Source of the DNA: JANRLT01 sp041736895 | GTDB taxonomy: Bacteria > Planctomycetota > Planctomycetia > Pirellulales > JALHPA01 | Assembly (NCBI GenBank): GCA_041736895.1 | Contig: JBGSSS010000136.1 | Span: forward strand, 10,374-74,373 | Reading direction: 5' to 3' | DNA length: 64,000 nt | Part shown: positions 24,584 through 31,982 of the stretch, piece by piece | Position numbering within the stretch: the stretch's first letter is position 1 | Layout of the letters: each line of letters opens with the position of its first letter | Notes under the pieces: generated by a model | The model's input: the letters and a program-made list of their open reading frames with translations, nothing else | Databases searched by the model: none | Told to the model about the DNA's origin: nothing | Position numbers and translations under genes: made by a program

Positions 24584-25357
24584 ATGTCGTTGAACCGCCG
24601 TGAGTTACTGCAACAAGGGGCCGCTTTGACGGTCGCTGGAATTGTGGCGAGCGTTCCTTGCCAAGCCGCCGAACCCGCGAAAGCCGCTCCGACTTCCGCC
24701 GGCAAGCCGGGAATCTTTTTCCCGTTTGCCTTGCCGCCGTTGCCGGTCGAACCGAACGCCCTCGAACCGCACATCGATGCCAAGACGATGGAAATCCATC
24801 ACGGCAAACATCATCAGGCGTACATCACAAACCTAAACAACGCGCTCAAGGAATATCCCGACCTGCAAAAGCTATCGCTGCACGAATTGCTCCGCGGCGG
24901 CGACAAGATCCCCGAAGCGATCCGCACCACGGTCCGCAACAACGGCGGCGGGCACGCCAACCACACGATGTTTTGGAGCATCATGCGTCCGTCTGGAACT
25001 CAAGGCGCTGGCGGCAAGCCCACCGGCGCGCTGGCCAAAGCGATCGACGACGAATGGGGGAGCCTCGAAAAGCTTCAAACAGCGTTCAACGAAGCCGGGA
25101 CAAAACTCTTTGGCTCCGGCTGGGTTGTGCTTGCCTCGGATAAGTCGGGCAAACTTAAACTCCTCAGCCAGCCCAATCAAGACAGCGTCGTCGCGGCCGG
25201 GTTCGCGCCGATCTTCGGCAACGACGTGTGGGAACATGCGTACTATTTGAACTACCAGAACCGCCGCGCGGATTATCTCAAGGCGTGGTGGAATGTCCTC
25301 GCGTGGGACATCGCCGGCACACGTTACGAATCGGCCAAGGCGGGGAAGGATATTTAG
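24584..25357 (+). CDS. Exported superoxide dismutase (Mn/Fe family)
   Basis: 257 residues from the ATG at 24584, preceded by GGAGA. A twin-arginine signal (NRRELLQQGAALTVAGIVASV, ending about AEP) implies Tat export, so folded metallo-enzyme is delivered outside the cytoplasm. The SOD part shows the ligands H72 (MEIHH), H127 (HANHTMFW), D214 and H218 (DVWEHAYY). The Gln in NQDS (Q199) and the GGG before HANH favour the manganese form (inference). Converts superoxide to oxygen and peroxide. Followed by a strong inverted repeat that could end transcription. Confidence 0.93.
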   Translation: MSLNRRELLQQGAALTVAGIVASVPCQAAEPAKAAPTSAGKPGIFFPFALPPLPVEPNALEPHIDAKTMEIHHGKHHQAYITNLNNALKEYPDLQKLSLHELLRGGDKIPEAIRTTVRNNGGGHANHTMFWSIMRPSGTQGAGGKPTGALAKAIDDEWGSLEKLQTAFNEAGTKLFGSGWVVLASDKSGKLKLLSQPNQDSVVAAGFAPIFGNDVWEHAYYLNYQNRRADYLKAWWNVLAWDIAGTRYESAKAGKDI

Positions 25358-25385
25358 AGAGGCGAAGCATCAATTTTGATAACAC

Positions 25386-25450
25386 TAAGCCCAGGGGGTT
25401 CACCCCCCTGGGTCGTTTTTTTACCCAGGGGGGTGAACCCCCTGGGCTTA
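25386..25450. repeat. Perfect 28-bp inverted repeat built from two CCCAGGGGG palindromes
   Basis: TAAGCCCAGGGGGTTCACC... at 25386-25413 is repeated exactly in reverse complement at 25423-25450, with the 9-base spacer CGTTTTTTT. Each arm is itself a near-perfect hairpin. The first arm plus T tract can act as a terminator for the superoxide dismutase gene; the second as one for nothing obvious, as cutA also ends here in the opposite direction. Confidence 0.88.
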
Positions 25451-25492
25451 GATTTGATTACTCGCAGAATCGAACGAGCTTCATCCGGGGAC

Positions 25493-25870
25493 TTACGTCC
25501 CCGGCTCAGGATCGATTTTCTCATCCAATTGCTCATGCAGCCAGCGCGCATATGGCGCGCTTGCCGCCACGACTTCGACAAGCAGCAACTCCGGCACATC
25601 GTACGGATGTAGTTCTTGCACCGCCACTTCGAGTTCCCCCCACTGGTCGCGGCGGGTTTTGATCCAGACCTGATACTCGGCCGATTGTTCGAGTTTTCCC
25701 TGCCAGCGGTAGATGCTCTGGATCGGCCCGACGATCTGACAACAGGCGGCCAACCGACGATCCACGAGCGAAGTCGCGAGCGTCTGCGCTTCGACCATCG
25801 TCGCCACGGTCGTCACCGCCATGATGATCGCTTGGATCGCGCGGGAATCGTCGTCGGTGAGGGACATCAT
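25493..25870 (-). CDS. cutA: CutA-like divalent cation tolerance protein
   Basis: About 125 residues from the MM pair near 25870; the 7 codons before it are unlikely. CutA landmarks in order: VTTVATMVEAQTLATSLVDRRLAACCQIVGPIQSIYRWQGKLEQ, then EYQVWIKTRRDQWGELEVAVQELHPYDVPELLLVEV, which contains the conserved HPYDVPE. CutA forms stable trimers with a ferredoxin-like fold; its role in copper tolerance is debated. Convergent with the superoxide dismutase gene, 42 bp from the inverted repeat. Function assigned by family only. Confidence 0.92.
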   Translation of the reverse strand: MMSLTDDDSRAIQAIIMAVTTVATMVEAQTLATSLVDRRLAACCQIVGPIQSIYRWQGKLEQSAEYQVWIKTRRDQWGELEVAVQELHPYDVPELLLVEVVAASAPYARWLHEQLDEKIDPEPGT

Positions 25871-25881
25871 GTGTAGAGAAC

Positions 25882-26011
25882 TTTTTGCCACTGATTGTCA
25901 GGGAAATTACTGATTTTCACTGATCGGACAGAGTTAAAAAAGTTGACTTAAGCTTTTTACATGCAGATCAGTGCCAATCACTTCAAAAAAATCAGTGATA
26001 TCTATGGCAAA
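25882..26011. repeat. 130-bp palindromic element with TTTTTGCCACTGAT end
   Basis: Left end TTTTTGCCACTGAT is identical to the element at 15071; the right end ATCAGTGATATCTATGGCAAAG is a diverged inverse. Inner TTTCACTGATC / GATCAGTGCC are also inverted. It lies in the promoter region of cutA and after the HlyD-like gene. Confidence 0.75.
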
Positions 26012-26026
26012 GCATTTCGTATTTTC

Positions 26027-26758
26027 TCAGTTACTCTTTTCTTCACCCATGTCCATTGCCACATCGGCAGCGCGGCCCGTCGGTGCCGGAGCGGGCGCGG
26101 GAAATTCGAGCTCCACCAGAAGTCCCGGCCGCAGATGGACATCCTCCGGGATCCCGACGCGGACGGGTGTCGCCGAGTCGGCGAGCGGGGTTGGGCTCCC
26201 TTTGATCTTTGGGGCGTTGCCCGCAGGTCCGACTTCTTCGATCGTCGTCAAGAAAGCGCGGGGTTCGCGGCCTTTGGTTCGAACACGGACGGGCATCCTT
26301 TGGCGAAGTTCTTGATTCGCACGGCGCGTGACGTATCCGACGATGTAGTCGCCTTGCTCGGGTGTGATGCGAAAGAGCTTGGCCCCGACGGGCACGATCT
26401 GCCCTGGCTGAGCATGCAATTCGGTCAGGTGGCCCGTCACGGGCGCGATGACTAACTTGACTTCGCCATCGCTTTGTATCGACGCGAGTTGCTGGCCTTT
26501 TTCCACGAAATCGTAAAGCCGCGGGGCGATCCGCGCCGGGGTGAACTCACCGGCCACCGGCGCGTTCAGCTCGACGATCGGCGAATAAACCTCGCCCCAG
26601 CCATGAATCACCGTCGATTGCCGCGTCCACAGCCAGCCAGCCAACCCCACGCAAATCAGAAACGACACCGCCGGCAGAAATCGCCGCCGCATCTGTCGCC
26701 ACCGGACAGACAGGGGGATTTCAATGGGGGCAGCGCACTTCGAAGCAGAATCGGCCAA
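26027..26758 (-). CDS. HlyD/biotin-lipoyl-type membrane protein
   Basis: 243 residues: cytoplasmic N-terminus, one membrane segment at about 29-46 (FLPAVSFLICVGLAGWLW), then an outside part beginning VIHGWGEVYSPIVELNAPVAGEFTPARIAP...YDFVEKGQQLASI, the barrel-sandwich hybrid seen in membrane fusion proteins, with a second half VIAPVTGHLTELHAQPGQIVPVGAKLF. A beta-barrel-like part follows (GDYIVGYVTRR...VRTKGREP) and a Pro/Ala tail. The long helical hairpin of HlyD is absent, so it is a short form. No transporter partner is adjacent. Confidence 0.75.
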   Translation of the reverse strand: MADSASKCAAPIEIPLSVRWRQMRRRFLPAVSFLICVGLAGWLWTRQSTVIHGWGEVYSPIVELNAPVAGEFTPARIAPRLYDFVEKGQQLASIQSDGEVKLVIAPVTGHLTELHAQPGQIVPVGAKLFRITPEQGDYIVGYVTRRANQELRQRMPVRVRTKGREPRAFLTTIEEVGPAGNAPKIKGSPTPLADSATPVRVGIPEDVHLRPGLLVELEFPAPAPAPTGRAADVAMDMGEEKSN

Positions 26759-26935
26759 GGCAGCAAGGCTTTCGGAGGGACGAATTTCAGGAGGGCTAGT
26801 CTTATTAGTAGCTATCGCCTACGCGCTGGTCAATCGAATTTTCGATGAGAAGTTCTGGAGATTTCGGAATTCAGGAAAAATTCAGGCGGCAGGGAACTTA
26901 AAGCTTCAGCAACATGGGATGCTGGCATTGCTTCA

Positions 26936-27010
26936 AGGGAGAAGGAAAAAGGAAAAAGGTGACTTTGCAAACAACGCTGATATGTTCCACCTTTTTCCTT
27001 TTCCCTTCAT
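26936..27010. repeat. Inverted polypurine/polypyrimidine repeat, terminator-like
   Basis: GGAAAAAGGAAAAAGGTG is mirrored by CCACCTTTTTCCTTTTCCC with a 30-base spacer. It follows the DUF4956 gene end (27047, minus strand) and may end its transcript. Similar tracts at 13470-13540, 34556-34596, 45230-45262 and 51340-51380. Confidence 0.65.
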
Positions 27011-27046
27011 CCTTTCGTTGAACTATTCTCAAACGAAATTTGTCGC

Positions 27047-27733
27047 CTACACTTCCGTCTCTTCTCTGCGCTCAAACAGGCTAACATTAGCAACCCCGGG
27101 CACTTCGCGAAGTTCCTTGACCAGCTCCGAGCCGCGGGTCGGATCGCGCAACAGCAGCCGATAGGAAAGGTCGACCTGCTCGGTAGCGCCATCGCGCTGG
27201 CTAGCGAGGGTGATGTGCAAGCTATGCCGCCGCAAGATTAGCGGCAGCGTCGTCAGGTTCGCGCCCGCTGCTTGCAGCGAAAGGATCACGTCATAACGCT
27301 GCCGGCTGCCGAATTGAGTCATGCGCAGGTAGATGAAAAATAGCGCTAAGCAAGCACAGATCATCGCGGCGAGACTGAACCGCATCGTCCCGAGGGCCAT
27401 GCCCTCGAGGATGGCCCAGAGGACGAACGTTGTGTCGCGCGTATCCTTGAGCACGTTACGAAAACGAACGATCGCAAAGATCGCCAGCAGTCCAAGCGCG
27501 ACCGCCAGATCACCCGTCAGGACGACCATTGTCAGCGCGACGAGCGCCGGCAAGACCGCCAGCGACGCGACAAAAGCTTGCGAATAAGAAAGCCCTGTGT
27601 GCGTCCACATGTAGACCCAGCCGATAACGTGGCCGACGGCGAACGCCAGCAAGATCGTCAGCAGAATGACTTCACCAGGCACAGCGGCGGCAACTTGATC
27701 GCCGCGAGTCAGAATGTCCCACCAGTTTTCCAT
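27047..27733 (-). CDS. DUF4956-family membrane protein (polyphosphate module)
   Basis: 228 residues from the ATG at 27733 (MENWWDIL). Four or so membrane segments between ~20 and ~135 (e.g. VILLTILLAFAVGHVIGWVY, AFVASLAVLPALVALTMVVL, LAVALGLLAIFAIVRFRNVLKD), the last being the DUF4956 signature GLLAIFAIVRFRN, then a cytoplasmic ~100-residue domain. DUF4956 genes often lie next to VTC-domain polyphosphate polymerases; here the VTC gene is 190 bp upstream on the same strand. A role as membrane partner of that enzyme is inferred from this pairing. Confidence 0.85.
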   Translation of the reverse strand: MENWWDILTRGDQVAAAVPGEVILLTILLAFAVGHVIGWVYMWTHTGLSYSQAFVASLAVLPALVALTMVVLTGDLAVALGLLAIFAIVRFRNVLKDTRDTTFVLWAILEGMALGTMRFSLAAMICACLALFFIYLRMTQFGSRQRYDVILSLQAAGANLTTLPLILRRHSLHITLASQRDGATEQVDLSYRLLLRDPTRGSELVKELREVPGVANVSLFERREETEV

Positions 27734-27765
27734 AGAGATTCCAACAAAAGGCAATTCAAGTCCCA

Positions 27766-27905
27766 TTAGCCCCCGGTCAATGACCGGGGGGATTAAACGT
27801 CGCGCGATTTCATGCGTTGAGTTTCATAAGCTGATGAATCTTTGCGATTGTGATCTGCGAGTTCGAGAAATCCGCTTCTCCCCCCGTCATTGACGGGGGG
27901 CTAAA
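27766..27905. repeat. Doublet of palindromic repeats (REPIN-like)
   Basis: Two hairpins in opposite orientation flank ~89 bp: TTAGCCCCCGGTCA A TGACCGGGGG at 27766-27790 and CCCCCCGTCA T TGACGGGGGGCTAA at 27880-27905. The outer ends TTAGC / GCTAA are inverted. A second doublet of the same design is at 50151-50301 and a single arm lies inside mfnE. Confidence 0.88.
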
Positions 27906-27923
27906 GGATACGCACATCATATG

Positions 27924-28685
27924 TCACGCGGCCCCCAGCACACACTGCGTCATCCGATCCAGCGCCACAGCACAGCTAACATACTTGGCCATCTGCTGCC
28001 GGACCAGATTGTGCTGCAACACCAACTCGCGCATCCACGCAGGAAACCGGTCCGTGAACTTCAGCTCCAAAATCGTGCCGTTGATCCGGGGCTGCAAATG
28101 ATCTGCAAGCGGACGGACATTCAATTGCTCGTCGTATTGCCCACCGGTGACATCGCGGTCAAAGGTGACGCGGACACTGTTATCGGTGTTCGAGACGTAG
28201 GCCTCGCGGCGATAGCTGACGAGCATGCCGCGATCGGCGTGTAGCGCTTCGCAGAGCCGGCAGAATTCTTGCAGCGTCGCCAGCGCATGCGGCTCGCGCT
28301 TCCACAGCAGTGCCGGATCCGGATCGCGCGTCGCCAGCAGCCGCGGCACGAGCGCCCGCCGTACCGCGATGCGCTCCTTAGCCACGGCGTCGTTGACGCG
28401 GCGTTTGATCTCGAGAAACACCGGGCTCTCGGGTTGGTGATCGTAAAACCGGATGCGAATCTTGAAACGATTCCGCAAGCCATCGAGCGTCGCGCGGCAA
28501 AGCCGCTGCTCGGCGTTATCGAGGTACAGACTATGAATCGCATAACTGCCATCGGGCGTGAACCGCGCGAACTCGTCGGGAACCAAGTACGCCTGAACCA
28601 GCGGGCGTAGCATCCGGGCTTGCGCTTCGGTGATTTGGTATTTGTACTCGTACCGGTTGGCTTGGAAGTGATGGGCGGCGAACAT
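27924..28685 (-). CDS. VTC-domain polyphosphate polymerase
   Basis: 253 residues. VTC/CYTH tunnel-fold features: NRYEYKYQIT near 10-19, AIHSLYLDN near 49-57, RFKIRIRFYD near 73-82, FLEIKRRVN near 90-98 and a late LELKFTDRFPAWMRELV strand/helix; the basic residues of these strands line the nucleotide/polyphosphate site in the yeast Vtc4 catalytic domain. The enzyme is expected to make polyphosphate from ATP at the membrane together with the DUF4956 protein downstream. Starts with ATG at 28685. A decayed copy of its first ~20 codons and upstream region lies at 29697-29832. Confidence 0.88.
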   Translation of the reverse strand: MFAAHHFQANRYEYKYQITEAQARMLRPLVQAYLVPDEFARFTPDGSYAIHSLYLDNAEQRLCRATLDGLRNRFKIRIRFYDHQPESPVFLEIKRRVNDAVAKERIAVRRALVPRLLATRDPDPALLWKREPHALATLQEFCRLCEALHADRGMLVSYRREAYVSNTDNSVRVTFDRDVTGGQYDEQLNVRPLADHLQPRINGTILELKFTDRFPAWMRELVLQHNLVRQQMAKYVSCAVALDRMTQCVLGAA

Positions 28686-28954
28686 GCGTGGGTAAGGGAG
28701 GACTAGTGGCTGGGTAACGAGCAGTTATTGTAAATAGCAGGGGATTTAATCGGCAACGATCTTTTTGTAGTCCTGCTTCAGCTAATGGCACTCACAGCGG
28801 TTGAAATTGGCCACAGATGAGATTGTTAAAAATTCACACGTTCCGTCATTTGTCCCTGTTTTAGTAGTCCCGGCACATTGTTTGCACCATTTAGCTTATC
28901 AAGAAGAACACAAAAACACTCGTGCGTATTTGCTGCTACATAAGGAGAAATAAA

Positions 28955-29560
28955 ATGTACACACTCATCAATAAAATTTTGCTTTGCGCTGTCGCAATGG
29001 CCGTTGGGCTGACGCAAGGCCAACCTGCACAGGCTCAAGGCGTTAGGTATTATGGCCGAACATTCCAAAACCCCTCTTACGCTCGAGGCTACTATCCGCA
29101 TCAGCAGTTCAATAATCAGACATACACCACGCGTAGGCCGGTTTATAATGATGCGTTTGGGAATGGAACAACCAACTCGATAGTGACGCAGACTCCCCAG
29201 GGTCCGGTCCGCGTGACTAGCACAATTAACCCCTATACCGGCGAGCAGATTTCAACCACTTACTTCCGCGATCCTCGCACCGGTCAGATATTTACTTCGG
29301 AACGCGTGGTCAACCCTCGCACTGGTGTCGATCAAGCCAGTACGCGAACGGTTAATCCTCATACAGGAACCGAGCAGCGTAGCAGTACGGCAGAAGATCC
29401 CCGCCTAGGCACGTATTCAGTGCAACTCAGCGGTACTAATCCATTGACCGGCGTCCCGTATCAATCGCGTTCAACGGCTAATCAGTTTGGAGGAACCTAC
29501 GAACATCAAGATCCCTATTCGGGTGGCTCACGAGTTATCGTCCCTTATCGTCCGTATTAA
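28955..29560 (+). CDS. Secreted protein with NPxTG-type tandem repeats
   Basis: 201 residues from the ATG at 28955, preceded by AAGGAG; signal peptide MYTLINKILLCAVAMAVGLT... ending near AQA. The second half has about six imperfect 15-20-residue repeats around N/D-P-x-T/L-G: NPYTGEQ, DPRTGQIF, NPRTGVDQ, NPHTGTEQ, DPRLGTYS, NPLTGVPY, each followed by a short polar strand. G+C is lower than in neighbours. No known domain recognised. It sits between the VTC gene and its decayed copy, and a strong terminator follows. Confidence 0.75.
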   Translation: MYTLINKILLCAVAMAVGLTQGQPAQAQGVRYYGRTFQNPSYARGYYPHQQFNNQTYTTRRPVYNDAFGNGTTNSIVTQTPQGPVRVTSTINPYTGEQISTTYFRDPRTGQIFTSERVVNPRTGVDQASTRTVNPHTGTEQRSSTAEDPRLGTYSVQLSGTNPLTGVPYQSRSTANQFGGTYEHQDPYSGGSRVIVPYRPY

Positions 29561-29606
29561 TGTAATACGGCATCCTTAGCTCGCCAGAGGAACAGATTCC
29601 AACACT

Positions 29607-29637
29607 AGGCCCCGCTCGAAAAGCGGGGCCTGTTTTT
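29607..29637 (+). terminator. Rho-independent terminator
   Basis: GGCCCCGCT, loop CGAAA, AGCGGGGCC, then TGTTTTT; 48 bp after the stop of the NPxTG-repeat gene. Confidence 0.92.
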
Positions 29638-29696
29638 GTTGGTCCCGAGCTATCTCACATGCTGCTTGGATCAACGGGGGCTACTGCGGGGCTGGA

Positions 29697-29832
29697 GTTG
29701 TGAGATTTGGTACTTGTACTCGTACCGGTTTGCTTGGAAATGATGTGCGGGGAACACGCAGGGCAGGGGAGACGGGCAGGGGCGAGGCAAGAATTTCATC
29801 GTAATTAGCGGAGCGCGAAATCGGCAACGAAG
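29697..29832 (-). pseudogene. Remnant of a second VTC-domain gene start
   Basis: The minus strand at about 29700-29757 reads AHHFQANRYEYKYQI, the same as residues 4-18 of the intact VTC protein, with the ATG changed to GTG. The similarity continues upstream: both copies share TCGGCAACGA about 70-80 bp before the start and related bases between. Downstream codons are lost. Matches the region 28631-28762. Confidence 0.8.
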
Positions 29833-29847
29833 TTATCTAATACGACA

Positions 29848-30159
29848 TTAATTTGGCGACTGCTGGGCCTTTGCTTGGCGGATCGCTCGCAGTACCAGAA
29901 GCGACAATCCGAGCGCCAAGCCATGCGCGATGCCCCAAAACCAACGTCCATAGATCACAACTTCAGAATGTCGCTGGATAATGCGATCCACGATCGGTTG
30001 TTCAAGCTCGCCTAAATTTAGCTCCAACAAAGGAAGGTAGTAGGCATCCGCAGTCAGTCGGCCGCCTAAACCAATATTAACCAAGTCTTGAATAAAAATT
30101 ATCGCCAGAACTACGATCAGGACAATTAACGATTTCGGAGTTTTCATTCGTCGCACCAT
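29848..30159 (-). CDS. Small two-helix membrane protein
   Basis: About 103 residues (alternative starts at 30192 and 30147). Two membrane segments: LIVLIVVLAIIFIQDLVNIGL near the N-terminus and WGIAHGLALGLSLLVLRAI near the C-terminus, separated by ~45 residues that probably lie outside. No family recognised. A/T-richer than the neighbouring transporter gene, which is divergent from it. Confidence 0.55.
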   Translation of the reverse strand: MVRRMKTPKSLIVLIVVLAIIFIQDLVNIGLGGRLTADAYYLPLLELNLGELEQPIVDRIIQRHSEVVIYGRWFWGIAHGLALGLSLLVLRAIRQAKAQQSPN

Positions 30160-30315
30160 GTATGAAAAAAATCTTATTGCGGAAACCAGCAAACTATTTT
30201 ACTCGAACCCGGTGATTATACTCTCAAAAACCGAAAGTGCGTATTCTCAGTTGGCAGGTTCCTGCTTATGCTCGATGCTTCTAATGAATGAAATTTCACT
30301 TGCAGGGGAGTCCGT

Positions 30316-31221
30316 TTGCCTAGTCTGTTGGCATCGAGCGAGGTTCCGTGGTTTTTGCTGCTGCCGCTGGTGAGCAGCATCTTCTACGTTGCCGGAGCGC
30401 TGTCCCTCAAGTACGCCGCGCGCTATCGGCCGAATGTTTGGCAATCGGCATTTTACACCAATGTCAGCTTCGCCGTTTGCTCGCTGCCGCTCTGGTTCGG
30501 CGATGGACCCTCAACGATAGATTGGGGCACGCTCTGGCAGCCGCTCCTCACGGGGTTTTTCGGCCTCATGGGGCAGGTTCTCACGCTGCTCGCGCTAAGT
30601 CGCGGCGATGTGTCCGTCGCGACGCCCGTCTTGGGGCTCAAGGTCCTGTTCGTCGCTCTATTCTCGTCGCTGTTGACAAGTAATGTGGTCGAAGCGAATC
30701 TCTGGCTGGCGGCACTCCTGAGTGTGGCAGGCATTGTGCTCCTGCAATTCCGCACCGGCGAACACCATCACGACGTCCTCTGGACGATCATTCTCACGGC
30801 GTTCTCGGCCATGTTTTACGGCCTGCACGATTCGTGCGTCGTGCGCTGGAAACCAAACTGGAACGATTGGTTCTTGCCACTGGTATTCGATTTCATGGTC
30901 GTCGGCACCGGATTGATCTGGTTCACCGTGCGGCGCTACGTCCCGCCGCTCGATCCGCGCGCTCGCAAGTCGGTGCTGTTCGGCAGTTTTCTGATCGGAG
31001 CGCAGGGCTTGCTCTTGATCTACACGATCGCTCAATACGGTGAACCGACTCGTGTGAATCTGGTCTACAACGCGCGGGGGCTCTGGAGCGTCCTGGCCGT
31101 CTATTGGATCGGGCACTGGTACGACAACATGGAGCAGCACTTGGACCGCGCGACGTTGCAACGCCGCTTTATCGGCGCGGCACTGATGCTCGTGGCGATT
31201 GTGTTGGCAATTTGGAAGTAG
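30316..31221 (+). CDS. EamA/DMT-family transporter
   Basis: 301 residues from a TTG start at 30316 with AGGGGAG just upstream (30304-30310). Ten predicted membrane segments in two EamA halves: first half with FFGLMGQVLTLLALSRGDVSVATPVLGLKVLFVALFSSLL, second half with FYGLHDSCVVRW, GSFLIGAQGLLLIYTIAQYGEPTRVNLVYNARGLWSVLAVYWIGHW, the repeat of the same fold. Family members export or import small metabolites; substrate unknown. Alternative: a guanidine/drug exporter, no evidence for either. Confidence 0.85.
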   Translation: MPSLLASSEVPWFLLLPLVSSIFYVAGALSLKYAARYRPNVWQSAFYTNVSFAVCSLPLWFGDGPSTIDWGTLWQPLLTGFFGLMGQVLTLLALSRGDVSVATPVLGLKVLFVALFSSLLTSNVVEANLWLAALLSVAGIVLLQFRTGEHHHDVLWTIILTAFSAMFYGLHDSCVVRWKPNWNDWFLPLVFDFMVVGTGLIWFTVRRYVPPLDPRARKSVLFGSFLIGAQGLLLIYTIAQYGEPTRVNLVYNARGLWSVLAVYWIGHWYDNMEQHLDRATLQRRFIGAALMLVAIVLAIWK

Positions 31222-31226
31222 GTCGC

Positions 31227-31625
31227 TTACTTAAAGACCGCTCGAAAGCCGGCTTGCTCGAAGTGATGATCTGCCGTCAGAGCATCCATGACTTGATGCT
31301 CGGACATCACGGCAAAGGAGATGCAATCGGTCAGCGACCAATCTTTGTCGAGGCGGCTGGCAAAGAGATTAAAGCCGCTTTGATAGACGGCTTGTTTGTA
31401 GCCGATGATTTCTACTAGAGGATCGACTCGTAGAGTATTAATTAGCGAAATGACACGTGTCCGTTTGCTTGCCGCTGAAAAAACGTCAGCTAGCTCAAGC
31501 AATACCCATTCCGTGGTCAGCAACTTCCCTTGATAAGCATTCAAGTAAGCGCTTACCTTGGAATTAGCTTGATCGCGAGGATTCGACCAAGCAATGAGAG
31601 CAAATGTGTCCAGAAACACGATCAT
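31227..31625 (-). CDS. PIN-domain toxin (VapC-like)
   Basis: 132 residues. Acidic active-site residues are in the expected order: D6 (FLDTFALI), E44 (LLELADVF), D100 (SLTDCISF) and D119 (TADHHFEQAGF), which coordinate Mg2+ for ribonuclease action. The start overlaps the stop of the antitoxin gene by four bases (ATGA), the usual toxin-antitoxin arrangement. Such toxins cut tRNA or rRNA; target unknown. Confidence 0.88.
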   Translation of the reverse strand: MIVFLDTFALIAWSNPRDQANSKVSAYLNAYQGKLLTTEWVLLELADVFSAASKRTRVISLINTLRVDPLVEIIGYKQAVYQSGFNLFASRLDKDWSLTDCISFAVMSEHQVMDALTADHHFEQAGFRAVFK

Positions 31626-31834
31626 CGCTTCGGTGTCCCCAACCGATAGTGATCATGTTGCGCCGCCAAGTCCTCGGGAGCATCTGTGATGATGCCTTTG
31701 AATTGCGCAAATTCCTCGCCGAAAGTGCGCGGCTTTGCATCACCTGATACAATACGGACCTTCGTCCCTTCGGCGAACACCGAAGCGTCATCGGGGATAA
31801 TGACCCCGTTGTGTACGATTCCAGTGATTTCCAT
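31622..31834 (-). CDS. Antitoxin partner of the PIN toxin (AF2212/DUF104-like)
   Basis: 70 residues. N-terminal MEITGIVHNGVIIPDDASVFAEGTKVRIV resembles the AF2212-like/DUF104 antitoxin strand pattern 'V.NGVI.P......EGT.V.I'. The rest (FAQFKGIITDAPEDLAAQHDHYRLG) is the probable toxin-wrapping tail. Translationally coupled to the toxin gene by an ATGA overlap. Confidence 0.82.
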   Translation of the reverse strand: MEITGIVHNGVIIPDDASVFAEGTKVRIVSGDAKPRTFGEEFAQFKGIITDAPEDLAAQHDHYRLGTPKR

Positions 31835-31982
31835 GACCGGACCTATGAAGTGCGAAAAATAGCGATCGCGTTGTCGTCAGTGGTATTATACCAACAACGA
31901 CCGACTTGCGTCGAATTCCCACGCCGGCCGTGGACGGTCCGGCGAAGCGATCGCCGATGTTATCGGCGTTTTGAATGCGAGA

